From Endomychus coccineus (lineage: Eukaryota > Arthropoda > Insecta > Coleoptera > Endomychidae), in NCBI GenBank assembly GCA_958510875.1, contig CAUEHT010000005.1:582940-646939 (forward strand): a DNA stretch of 64,000 bases, given 5' to 3'. The translations under genes were made by a program, and so were the position numbers. The notes under the pieces are model-generated. The model was not told the DNA's origin. It worked only from the letters and a program-made list of their open reading frames with translations, and did not search any database. Shown piece by piece: positions 55,901 to 63,628 of the stretch (the stretch's first letter is position 1; every line of letters begins with the position of its first letter).

Positions 55901-58738
55901 AAATTTCTAGAAACCATATATTAACTCTGTTTTGGAGATTATTTTGAATACGGGGTAGTTAGCAGGGTAAATAGTGATACACAAAATCTGAAATGTGGTA
56001 GGTAGACCTTCTCTGCTCGTTTTGAATGTACAGTGAAAAGGAAATTTCCAGAAAGTTATATTAACTCTAGTTTGGAGATTATTCTGAATACGGGGGTAGT
56101 TATCAGGGTAAATATTGATACACAAAATCTAAAATGTGGTAGGTAGACTTTCTCAGCTCGTTTTTCATATACAGTGGAAAGGAAATTTCCAGAAACGTTA
56201 TAATAACTCTGTTTTGAAGATTATTTTGAATACGGGGGTATTTATCAGGGTAAATATTGATACACAAAATCTGAAATGAGATAGGTAGGCTTTCTCAGCT
56301 CGTTTTGAATAAACAGTGAGAAGGAAATTTCCAGAAACGTTATATTTACTCTGTTTTGGAGATTATTTTGAATACGGGGGGTAGTTAGCAGGGTAAATAT
56401 TGATACACAAAATCTGAAATGTGGTAGCTAGACTTTCTCAGCTCGTTTTGAATATACAGTGGAAAGGAAATTTCTAGAAACCATATATTAACTCTGTTTT
56501 GGAGATTATTTTGAACACGGGGATAGTTATCAGGGTAAATATCGATACACAAAATCTGAAATGTGGTAGGAAGACTTTTCAGCTCGTTTTGAATATACAG
56601 TTTGAAGAAAATTTCCAGAAAGTTATATTAACTCTGTTTAGGAGATTATGTTGAATACGGGGGTAGTTATCAGGGTAAATATCGATACACAAAATCTGAA
56701 ATGTAGTAGGTAGACTTTCTCAGCTCGTTTTTAATATACAGTGAAAAGGAAATTTCCAGAAACGTTATATTAACTCTGTTTAAGAGATTATTTTTAATAC
56801 GGGGGTAGTTATTAGGGTAAATATCGATACACAAAATCTGAAATGTAGTAGCTAGACCTTCTCAGCTCGTTTTTAATATACAGTGAAAAGGAAATTTCCA
56901 GAAACGTTATATTAACTCTGTTTTGGAGATTATTTTGAATACGGGGGTAGTTATCAGGGTAAATATCGATACACAAAATCTGAAATGGAGTAGGTAGACT
57001 TTCTCAGCTCGTTTTTAATATACAGTGAAAAGGAAATTTCCAGAAACGTTATATTAACTCTGTTTTGGAGATTATTTTGAATACGGGGGTAGTTATCAGG
57101 GTGAATATAGATACACAAAATCTGAAATGTGGTAGGTAGACTTTCTCAGCTCGTTTTTAATATACAGTGAAAAGGAAATTTCTAGAAACGTTATATTAAC
57201 TCTGTTTTGGAGATTATTTTGAATACGGGGGTAGTTATCAGGGTAAATATCGATACACAAAATCTGAAATGTAGTAGGTAGATTTTCTCAGCTCGTTTTT
57301 GATATACAGTGAAAAGGAAATTTCCAGAAACGTTATATTAACTCTGTTTTGGAGATTATTTTGAATACGGGGGTAGTTATCAGGGTAAATATCGATACAG
57401 AAAATCTGAAATGGAGTAGGTAGACTTTCTCAGCTCGTTTTCAATATACAGTGAAAAGGAAATTTCCAGAAACGTTATATTAACTCTGTTTTGGAGATTA
57501 TTTTGAATACGGGGGTAGTTATTAGGGTAAATATAGATACACAAAATCTGAAATGTAGTAGGTAGACTTTCTCAGCTCGTTTTTAATATACCGTGAAAAG
57601 GAAATTTCCAGAAACGTTATATTAACTCTGTTTTGGAGATTATTTTGAATGCGGGGGTAGTTATCAGGGTAAATATCGATACACAAAATCTGAAATGTAT
57701 TAGGTAGACTTTCTCAGTTCGTTTTGAATTTACAGTGGAAATGAAATTTCTAGAAACGATATATTAACTCTGCTTTGGAGATTATTTTGGATACGGGAGT
57801 AGTTATCGGGGTAAATAGTGATACACAAAATCTGAAATGAGGTAGGTAGACCTTCTCAGCTCGTTTTGAATATACAGTGAAAAGGAAATTTCCAGAAAGT
57901 TATATTAACTCTATTTTGGCGATTATTTTGAATACGGGGGTAGTTATCAGGGTAAATATTGATACACAAAATCTGAAATGTTGTAGGTAGACTTTCTCAG
58001 CTCGTTTTTAATATACAGTGAAAAGGAAATTTCCAGAATCGTTGTATTAACTCTGTTTTGGAGATCATTTTGAATACCGGGGTAGTTATCAGGGTAAATA
58101 TTGATAAACAAAATCTGAAATGAGATAGGTAGGCTTTCTCAGCTCGTTTTGAATATACAGTGGGTAGGAAATTTCCAGAAACGTTATATTAACTCTGTTT
58201 TGGAGATTATTTTGAATACGGGGGTAGTTATCAGGTTAAATATTGATACACAAAATCGGAAATGAGGTAGGTAGACTTTCTCAGCTCGTTTTGAATATAC
58301 AGTGAAAAGGAAATTTCCAGAAGCGATATATTAACTCTGTTTTGGAGATTATTTTGAATACGGAGGTAGTTATCAGGGTAAATATCGATACACAAAATCT
58401 GAAATGTAGTAGGTAGACTTTCTCAGCTCGTTTTGAATATACAGTGAAAAGAAAATTTCCAGAAACGTTGTATTAACTCTGTTTTGGAGATTATTTTGAA
58501 TACGGGGGTAGTTATCAGGGTAAATATTGATAAACAAAAATGAGATAGGTAGGCTTTCTCAGCTCGTTTTGAATATACAGTGAGAAGGAAATTTCCAGAA
58601 ACGTTATATTAACTCTGTTTTGGAGATTATTTTGAATATGGGGGTAGTTATCAGGTTAAATATTGATACACAAAATCGGAAATGAGGTAGGTAGACTTTC
58701 TCAGCTCGTTTTGAATATACAGTGAAAAGGAAATTTCC
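52911..58738 (+). repeat. Right-terminal C- and E-related satellite ending in a 3-mer repeat
   Basis: From 52911 to about 56160 the order of monomers again follows HOR C (GGACATTTACAG at about 53630, TAGCTAGAC at about 54015, ACCGTTTAAAG at about 54190). From about 56190 to 57880 it follows the TATCGATA run of HOR E. The last 700 bp show a 420-bp, three-monomer offset: TCAGGTTAAATATTGATAC at 58231 and 58651. A 5-bp deletion (AAACAAAAATGAG) sits near 58533. The array then stops in mid-monomer. Confidence 0.8.
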
Positions 58739-58739
58739 G
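58729..58739 (+). other. Satellite / non-satellite junction at the palindrome GGAAATTTCC
   Basis: The last recognisable satellite bases are GGAAATTTCC (58729-58738), a perfect 10-bp palindrome and two of the three heat-shock units. The expected continuation AGAAACG is replaced by GCAGCATCTGAAAGCC. There is no run of degraded monomers before the break. Confidence 0.9.
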
Positions 58740-58858
58740 CAGCATCTGAAAGCCTAAGAGCTATTTTATTGAGTGGCAAATCATTTCCCAATAGTTAAGC
58801 CTCAATCCTCGATCAGGTAAATTTTCTTAAGAAACCACAGACCATTGATATTCTATTA
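58739..58858. other. Short unique spacer between satellite and MULE
   Basis: AT-rich sequence with no satellite similarity and no reading frame worth noting. It ends with ATTCTATTA (58850-58858), a candidate target-site duplication for the element that follows. Confidence 0.6.
58850..58858 (+). repeat. Candidate 9-bp target-site duplication, left copy
   Basis: ATTCTATTA is identical to 60848-60856 on the other side of the MULE. A 9-bp match in AT-rich DNA could arise by chance, but its length and placement fit MULE integration. Confidence 0.45.
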
Positions 58859-58875
58859 CAAACAAATAAATAAAT

Positions 58876-58890
58876 ACAAACTCGGCACAT
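58876..58890 (+). repeat. Terminal inverted repeat of the MULE, left
   Basis: ACAAACTCGGCACAT, the inverted counterpart of 60825-60839 with two mismatches. Its core TCGGCACA (58882-58889) recurs further inside the element. Confidence 0.6.
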
Positions 58891-58972
58891 GTCTCAGGTA
58901 TACAAAACAAAAATAGACAAGCTCGGCACAGAGATTGAAAGATTCACTTTTAAAATGTTTAAAGTCGGCACA
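58882..58972 (+). repeat. Three subterminal TCGGCACA boxes
   Basis: TCGGCACA occurs at 58882-58889, 58923-58930 and 58965-58972, spaced 41 and 42 bp, each preceded by A/T/C-rich sequence. Regularly spaced subterminal copies of a terminal motif are typical of transposase binding sites; that role is inference. Only one copy is seen at the other end. Confidence 0.6.
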
Positions 58973-59040
58973 TGAATAATAATACCCCCCTCTGCTTGCA
59001 AGAAATAGACTGATTTAATATTAAAACAAAATTTAATAAT

Positions 59041-59199
59041 TTAAAATATACATAACACAGTTAGGTACATAGGAAGAACATATTCAAAATCATATTCACA
59101 CTGTACTATTTTAATTAATTTAAAATATACATAATACATATATGTACATAGGAAGAACATATTCAAAATTATATTTACACTGTACTATTTCAATTAATT
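59041..59199 (+). repeat. Direct tandem duplication, 79-bp period, two copies
   Basis: TTAAAATATACATAA starts at 59041 and again at 59120. Each copy continues through GTACATAGGAAGAACATATTC and CACTGTACTATTT with a few substitutions. The second copy overlaps the last codons and stop of the minus-strand transposase, so the downstream copy repeats its 3' end. Confidence 0.85.
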
Positions 59200-60077
59200 G
59201 CATAATAATTAGATATTATCTTAACGTATTGCAGTTTGGACAACTTACTATTTTTAAATTCTATAATTTTATAATTGACAAAATTATGACGTTTCTTAGT
59301 GGCTATATTTTTAAATTTATGAATTTCGTTAACACTGTCGCTTTTAATATAGATTTCAGTTTGTACTTCAAAAAGTGCGTCTGCAAAAATAAATAGAAAA
59401 GGATGCGGTTGGTACATGGATGCATTAAAATAGGAATGAAACGATTCGCAAGCATTGGTTGTTTTATTTAATGCAGCAGAGGGATCAGCCCATATATGTG
59501 GTGGGAATTTCGAATTATCTGTCAACTGATTTTTGAGAAGGTAATCAGAAAATTTTTCAAGTCTTTCATCTACTGGCTTAACTTCGTAGAGCTCAAAAAA
59601 AAAATAAAAATCTTCAACGTCTTTTGATTCCAAAAATAAAAGACGAAAACAATAATGGAGCCACTTTCCAATCGCAGAATTTTTGTCTTGGTATTCTTTT
59701 GATAAACCTAGATTTTGAATTTTTCTATACCATGCTTGAGTTAAGTGGAATCGACATCCAGTAGTTTTAGCATTCGGATAAATTTCTAACACTGCATTAT
59801 GAATAGATATCTCAAAATCTACTACTATTTCTTCTGGTACAAATTTGATTTTTATATGATCACAATACTCTTTAATTTTTGATATGCAAAACCTATATGT
59901 TTTTTCACTTTTTTCTTTTAATAAACAAAAAACTAATGGTATATAATGGCCCTTAAAAAAACAATGTATCGTAAACATTTGTGTGAAATATTTTGTGCAG
60001 TAAGAAAATGTACTGTCCATATAAATAATTTTTGATTCACATAAAAACTGTGAATTATTTTTACAGCTAAATATCAC
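59190..60077 (-). CDS. C-terminal fragment of the MULE protein: DDE transposase core
   Basis: 295 codons from a non-ATG start (GTG at 60077); the frame is open a few codons further upstream (SENL), so the nominal start is not biological. Catalytic acidic residues are visible at D21, D87 and E211, with CRFH at 108-111 between the second and third. W196 and the TTNACESFHSYFN motif precede and surround the last glutamate. No internal stop occurs in this segment, so loss of function comes from the upstream breaks. The gene ends in the second unit of a 79-bp duplication. Confidence 0.8.
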   Translation of the reverse strand: MIFSCKNNSQFLCESKIIYMDSTFSYCTKYFTQMFTIHCFFKGHYIPLVFCLLKEKSEKTYRFCISKIKEYCDHIKIKFVPEEIVVDFEISIHNAVLEIYPNAKTTGCRFHLTQAWYRKIQNLGLSKEYQDKNSAIGKWLHYCFRLLFLESKDVEDFYFFFELYEVKPVDERLEKFSDYLLKNQLTDNSKFPPHIWADPSAALNKTTNACESFHSYFNASMYQPHPFLFIFADALFEVQTEIYIKSDSVNEIHKFKNIATKKRHNFVNYKIIEFKNSKLSKLQYVKIISNYYAIN

Positions 60078-60141
60078 TAAATTTTCGGATAATTAACAAT
60101 TAGGAAGTCTCCATTTCTGTTGGTTTTTGGTTGAAGTTCAT

Positions 60142-60591
60142 TCAAAGCTTCATGAACCTCCGATAGTGATTTCGGCAAAGCTGGCAACTACGTGCAGTGT
60201 AAATGTTTCTTCTAGCACATTGTGAATCACTTATTGTCAAATTGTTTAAAGACACATCGTTTTTAGCTAGCTCCATTCTAATCATTTTGGGAGGTTTTTC
60301 TGTTATATCACTTTCGGTTTTTATCTTCAAACAATGACTTAAAACTTGTCTTTGCAACACATTTGTTAGTTCTGGTTCATGATTATGATTTACACTCAGG
60401 TTTGTTATAACTCGATTTTTTGAATCAGCTAAAGTTTGAAAATTTGCTTTACATTTATTTTTGATACACCTCCACTTAGTTTCTCCGGAAGCTAATTTTC
60501 TGTTGTGTTCTTCAAACTTATAGTTCACGTAAACTAAGAGAAGTTTTCCTCTTTGACTGAACATTTCACTTAAATCCCAAAAAGTTACCAT
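60142..60591 (-). CDS. N-terminal fragment of the MULE protein: FLYWCH zinc finger
   Basis: This is the 5' open part of the broken transposase gene, 149 codons from an ATG. The pattern W40-x-C42-x4-C47 followed by H69-x-H71 (NHNHEP) is the FLYWCH C2H2-type DNA-binding finger. The region RQVLSHCLKIK...PPKMIRMEL (about 81-107) matches the usual basic segment after the finger in such proteins. After about residue 135 the frame is no longer the ancestral one, so the last roughly 14 residues (CQLCRNHYRRFMKL) are out-of-frame tail. Confidence 0.8.
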   Translation of the reverse strand: MVTFWDLSEMFSQRGKLLLVYVNYKFEEHNRKLASGETKWRCIKNKCKANFQTLADSKNRVITNLSVNHNHEPELTNVLQRQVLSHCLKIKTESDITEKPPKMIRMELAKNDVSLNNLTISDSQCARRNIYTARSCQLCRNHYRRFMKL

Positions 60592-60847
60592 GATTTATTT
60601 TCGCATTTTCACAGTTTTTCACAATTATGAGTACATTAGAAATGACTATGTACTTATAAAAACTGATATACCTACAAAACAAAATATTGAGGGCACTTAT
60701 ATTATCACCTGTTACCTGTTACTGTTAGGTACCAGTTATAGGGGTTAGGTACCTGTAACAACTTTATGCCTAGTTTGTAGTTGTAAAAATATAATTTGAA
60801 ATGCAGTAGGATTAAAAGATTAGGATGTGCCGAATTTGATGCCGCCC
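60592..60847 (-). promoter_or_regulatory. 5' region of the MULE with direct GTTAGGTACC boxes
   Basis: Noncoding sequence upstream of the transposase start. GTTAGGTACC occurs at 60724-60733 and 60744-60753 (20-bp spacing), flanked by TGTTAC and GTAACA, which could pair as an imperfect hairpin. Read on the minus strand, TTTATAAG lies about 60 bp upstream of the ATG and might serve as a TATA-like element; this is weak. Confidence 0.35.
60825..60839 (-). repeat. Terminal inverted repeat of the MULE, right
   Basis: ATGTGCCGAATTTGA, the inverted counterpart of 58876-58890 (13/15). The core TGTGCCGA spans 60826-60833. Confidence 0.6.
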
Positions 60848-60856
60848 ATTCTATTA
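60848..60856 (+). repeat. Candidate 9-bp target-site duplication, right copy
   Basis: ATTCTATTA, direct copy of 58850-58858. It is 9 bp outside the inverted motif that ends at 60839. Confidence 0.45.
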
Positions 60857-62100
60857 TCGACCCAAACTTTTGTTACAACAAGAATTTAATAACACAAAGG
60901 TTTAGTGATAAAATATGAAAAGCATGAAATTTGAAAAAGGCACAAGAAGACGGATCTTACAAAAAATGGCAGAATGTGCAAAAAAACACCTAGGATATTC
61001 GAAATAGGCAAAAAAAAGCAATTTGTCTATAATCCGAGCTTTAGTCATGACTTACTGATAATATTCAAATGTTTTCAACTCGTTTTCCGAATTTCCCAAT
61101 AAATTTTCTCCTTAGTGATCGTCGGTTATTTGATTTTTTTGTAATATAAAGTTCTGTGTTAGTAGAAAAGACGTAACCGCATAATCGGTGTAATCGTGAA
61201 TAGTAAACTAGAAAACTGATTTATTATTGTGCGAGTTGTAGAATTTCTGTTCCTAATTCAGTTTATCACAAACTCAAGTACCAACTCCTGATGAAGTACA
61301 AATAATAGAAGGCCGTCCGTCGTATCATATAACCTGGAGGATAAAAGCTACATTGCAAGCTATATGTACGTTCGAAACCGAAGGTACAATAAATTTATAA
61401 AATCTTTCGTGAATATGTTCATAGTAGAGTATGTGAAACATTTTGATCGAAAATATTTTATGATTTAACGCGACCCCACGGAAAATGTTTGTTTTGGTGT
61501 ATAAAATAAAAGTCTAAGATTTCTACCTCCTAAATTAACCGCAACCCCTTTTTTTGTCGCTATTTTGGGGTATTTTGGACATTTTTAGGGGAAGTTCGTA
61601 AAAAAAATTGCTATCTCCAGTTGTATTGGGAATTAAGAAACCAAACTAAAACACTTTCATTGTCAATGTTTAAGGAACTCCCAGTTCAAATTTCAAGTTA
61701 ATCCGACCTCCGCCTCCCTTGCAATAGATGTATATATATACATAAATGCATGAGAACTTGCGTGACGGCTAGTTTTCAACCGATTTAGGTGAAATTTGGA
61801 CTGAGAATAGATTTTACGCCTTTAAAACTGCCTTCCAAATTTCAAGTTGAAATATTCAATTAATTCCAAAAAATTCGAGCTTAAGCTAATTTTTTAGCTA
61901 ATTTTCAAATTGAGATATCTCATGTCCTTTTCAGCCGATTGACATCTGCTTGGTTTCAGAATGTAGGTATTTGCAAATATTTTCACGTGGTGATCATCGT
62001 TTTTATACTACATTAGCAATATGATACTATTTTAGGTGATAAAGTACATATATTTTTTTTTAACATAAAGGAATCATAAAATGTGCCTGTGAATGCAAAT
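60857..62100. other. AT-rich intergenic sequence, no recognisable gene
   Basis: No frame of note and no RNA gene recognised. CAAATTTCAAGTT occurs twice as a direct repeat (61687-61699 and 61836-61848), and the stretch from about 61550 to 61930 has the look of an old dispersed noncoding repeat, unidentified. A 30-codon frame at 60914-61006 has no recognisable content. Confidence 0.5.
61288..61395 (+). other. CTGATGA ... CGAAAC motif pair, possible retroelement 3'-end relic
   Basis: CTGATGAAGTAC (61288-61299) and GTACGTTCGAAACC (from 61366) followed by AATAAATTTAT resemble the CTGATGAAG/CGAAAC ends common near Penelope-like elements in animal genomes, some of which are hammerhead ribozymes. 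Here the two halves are 66 bp apart, share only GTAC, and I cannot form helix I, so an active ribozyme is not supported. The stretch is also an open frame of about 43 codons that ends at the TAA after AATTTA, with no family match. Confidence 0.2.
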
Positions 62101-62218
62101 ATGCATGTGTAAATACGTGTTAATGTGTTTGTATGTGTGTATGTGAGTAAGTGTACGTGTATGTAAGTGCATGTGTATGTAAGTGTGTGTGTGTATGTAT
62201 GTATATGCGCGCGCGTGC
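62101..62218 (+). repeat. GT-rich microsatellite with (GC)n run
   Basis: Imperfect TGTG/TATG/TAAG repeats end in TATGCGCGCGCGTGCC at 62204-62219, an alternating purine-pyrimidine tract with Z-DNA potential. A matching CA-rich tract with ACGCGTGCGCAC lies at 63569-63628 in the other arm. Confidence 0.8.
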
Positions 62219-62723
62219 CTTATTACGAGTACGTTAAAAAATCACAGAATGGTCTATATAATATACTTGAACACGCCCAATATCCATCTTATGATAATAA
62301 TAACAGAACACACATACCTAAATGCACGTGTATGATAATTATAGACTACTATAATAAATATGAGGGGTACATATCTGTCTCAGGTATACGACAGATTCAT
62401 CGTATTGTAAAGATGAGAGACCCGTTTTTACTACATTGTATAATACTTAGTTTACACCTACACATACCTATAATGATAAGTATGTGTAAAAAATTTGTAT
62501 ATAAATAACGGATGAGAACATAGTCAAAGAAGATCTTCTCATCTTATGGATGAGAACTACTATGTAAGGCTGATTCAAGTTTTTGGTACAACAGCTGTCA
62601 GTTTTAGTAAGAACACGTGTGGTCTTTGTGATCTCATGTCTTTGTTTGAGTTTCTATCGTAAACGTCATTTTATTATCGATCACTATACTTAAAATATTC
62701 CAAGTATTATTAAGTAACGTTGC
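62150..62723 (+). repeat. Long inverted repeat, left arm (about 575 bp)
   Basis: This arm is the reverse complement of 63048-63628 with small differences: TATCGATCAC versus GTGATCGGTA, GAGGGGTACATATCTG versus CAGACATGTACCCCTC, and an 11-bp insertion (CTGAAGCACGA-like) in the right arm near 63135. Identity by eye is above 90%. The inner end is AACGTTGC at 62716-62723; the outer end dissolves into a GT-rich microsatellite, so its limit is uncertain. The open frame at 62167-62508 lies inside this arm and is considered spurious. Confidence 0.9.
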
Positions 62724-63047
62724 TCTTTTTAAAAAATTATAAAAAATTTATCAATAATGGAAGCAGATTTAAAGATTTGCATATTGTGTCCTGATGAACC
62801 GCAGCCAATCTTTGAATTTCGTTGTACAGTAAAGCTAGAGGTTTGAAAAAAATTCGCTCTATCAGTCGACAAGTAAAGGGTGATAAGAAGTTTCGATTAT
62901 TGCCAGCATACTTGACGGAAAAGGATTTTCATCAACGATGCTATAAGAGATATTTGTCATGTGAGAAAATTCAGGAGGAAACTGCTAATGAATCTTCATC
63001 ACCAAGCAAAACACTTTCATCAGTGAAATTTGCTGAAGATAACAATG
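62724..63047 (+). mobile_element. Core of a foldback-like element between long inverted arms
   Basis: 324 bp separate the two arms. It starts with an AT-rich leader and contains a frameshifted coding remnant in the plus direction. Long arms around a short core with part of a gene suggest a nonautonomous long-TIR or foldback transposon, or a palindrome formed by inverted duplication. The autonomous family was not recognised. Confidence 0.55.
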
Positions 63048-63061
63048 GCAACGTTACTTAA
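62757..63061 (+). pseudogene. Frameshifted remnant of a Cys/His protein in the inverted-repeat core
   Basis: An ATG at 62757 begins MEADLKICILCPDEP with a C-x2-C pair and stops at 62846. A second frame from about 62822 continues with YSKARGLKKI and, further on, FHQRCYKRYL, then an acidic/serine tail ending at 63061. A one- or two-base shift near 62808-62830 would join them: C-x2-C, about 55 residues, then H-x2-C-Y. The pattern C-x2-C...H-x2-CY occurs at the N-terminus of many transposon-derived animal proteins and may bind zinc. Function is not known. The ATG context (AATAATGG) is plausible. The last few codons run into the right inverted arm, so the original 3' part has been lost. Confidence 0.5.
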
Positions 63062-63628
63062 TAATACTTGGAATATTTTAAGTATAGTGATCGGTAATAA
63101 AATGACATTTACCATAGAAACTCAAACAAAGACTGAAGCACGACATGAGATCACTAAGACCACACGTGTTCTTAATAAAACTGACACCTGTTGTACCAAA
63201 AACTTGAATCAGCCTTACAAAGTAGTTATCATCCATAAGATGAGAAGATCTTCTAGACTATGTTCTCGTCCGTTATTCATATACAAATTTTTCACACATA
63301 CTTATTACTATAGGTATATGTAGGTATAAACTATGTATTATACAATGTAGTAAAAACAGATATCTCATCTTTACAATACGATGAATCTGTCGTATACCTG
63401 AGACAGACATGTACCCCTCATATTTATTATAGTATTCTATAATTATAATACACGTGCATTTACATGTAGGTATGTGTGTTCTGTTATTATTATCATAAGA
63501 TGGATATTGGGCGTGTTAAAGTATATTATATAGACCATTCTATGATTTTTTAACGCACGCGTAATAAGGCACGCGTGCGCACATACATACATACACACAC
63601 TTACATACACACATACTTACATACACAT
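63048..63628 (-). repeat. Long inverted repeat, right arm (about 580 bp)
   Basis: Reverse complement of 62150-62723; starts GCAACGTTACTTAATAATAC at 63048 and fades into a CA/TACA-rich microsatellite at about 63569-63628. Both arms share the 12-bp palindrome AGAAGATCTTCT. The open frame at 63030-63323 is mostly inside this arm and is considered spurious. Confidence 0.9.
63569..63628 (-). repeat. CA/TACA-rich microsatellite at the outer end of the right arm
   Basis: Complement of the left GT-rich tract: GCACGCGTGCGCACATACATA followed by imperfect ACAC/TTAC units. It also supplies the last few codons and the stop of the adjacent GIY-YIG frame. Confidence 0.75.

Larger units (their letters stand above)
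1..58738 (+). repeat. Satellite array, 141/142-bp monomer, about 415 head-to-tail copies
   Basis: The same roughly 141-bp sequence recurs from base 1 (already inside the array) to 58738. Unit starts marked by GAAA(C)G fall at 1, 142, 284 and onward. Landmarks in nearly every unit are ACGGGGGTAGTTATCAGGG, TCTCAGCTCGTTTT, ATATACAGTG and GGAAATTTCYAGAAA. A 1-bp indel (GAAAG versus GAAACG) separates 141- and 142-bp forms, and a missing G in the G-run gives about 140. All units point the same way; I saw no transposon insertion, inversion or gene. Open frames of 60-101 codons on the minus strand occur because 141 is divisible by three and some variants lack stops in one frame. They recur with the HORs, encode only low-complexity satellite peptide, and are not annotated as genes. 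The family was not recognised by name; a centromeric or heterochromatic location is inference. Confidence 0.98.
59190..60591 (-). pseudogene. FLYWCH zinc-finger / MULE DDE transposase, broken by two frame changes
   Basis: The start codon at 60591 opens a 149-codon frame with a FLYWCH zinc finger (residues about 10-75: F26, W40, C42, C47, H69-x-H71). The reading then moves to a second frame at about 60187, and a third frame from about 60095 runs to the stop at 59190. In the second frame the peptide PALPKSLSEVHEALNEL is a typical linker of insect FLYWCH-MULE proteins, so the gene was once continuous. The last frame carries the transposase core, counting from a GTG at 60077: D21 (YMDSTF), D87 (VVDFE), C108-x2-H111 and E211 (TNACESFH), the expected DDE order with the C/H motif. 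Rejoined, it would be about 475 residues, a normal size. The transposase would cut and paste the element in the nucleus; this copy cannot encode it unaided. Introns are unlikely because the shifts are tiny. Confidence 0.85.
58859..60847 (-). mobile_element. MULE (Mutator-like) DNA transposon with FLYWCH transposase, degenerate
   Basis: A minus-strand FLYWCH/DDE transposase relic is bracketed by matching inverted ends. ACAAACTCGGCACAT at 58876-58890 and ATGTGCCGAATTTGA at 60825-60839 are inverted copies matching at 13 of 15 positions. The 9-bp word ATTCTATTA flanks both sides directly (58850-58858 and 60848-60856), in keeping with the 8-10-bp target duplications of MULEs. On these limits the element is about 1.99 kb. 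The distances from the duplication to the inverted motif differ (17 versus 8 bp), so the exact termini are uncertain. Animal elements of this type with FLYWCH domains are known from insects, for example the Phantom group; that assignment is inference. Confidence 0.7.

Noticed and set aside
11098..56125. Repeated minus-strand open frames of 60-101 codons (e.g. 11098-11403, 42513-42818) as a gene family
   Set aside because: They lie entirely in satellite monomers, recur with HOR periods, use a frame open by chance because 141 is divisible by three, and have no domain or start context.
1..58738. CENP-B box in the monomer
   Set aside because: ATACGGG fits the right half (AnnCGGG) but the required TTCG is TATT here, so the box is incomplete in the variants I checked.
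1..58738. NF-kB/Rel sites (GGGAATTTCC in some monomers)
   Set aside because: Present only in variants with an extra G and explained as by-products of the heat-shock box; too short and degenerate to claim.
1..58738. CRISPR array
   Set aside because: Repeats are contiguous 141-bp units without unique spacers in a eukaryotic context.
1..58738. Poly(A) signals AATAAA in GAATAAACAG monomers as transcript ends
   Set aside because: A single-base variant of GAATATACAG in AT-rich DNA; no accompanying transcript evidence.
59142..59396. Plus-strand frame of 84 codons
   Set aside because: Antisense to the transposase 3' end and the 79-bp duplication; AT-rich peptide without any motif.
61288..61395. 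Functional hammerhead ribozyme
   Set aside because: Core words are present but helix I and a proper helix II next to the core cannot be formed.
62167..62508. Plus-strand frame of 113 codons
   Set aside because: Made of GT microsatellite and inverted-repeat arm sequence; the other arm does not preserve the frame.
63030..63323. Plus-strand frame of 97 codons
   Set aside because: Lies almost wholly in the right inverted arm and shares no frame with the left arm; no motif.
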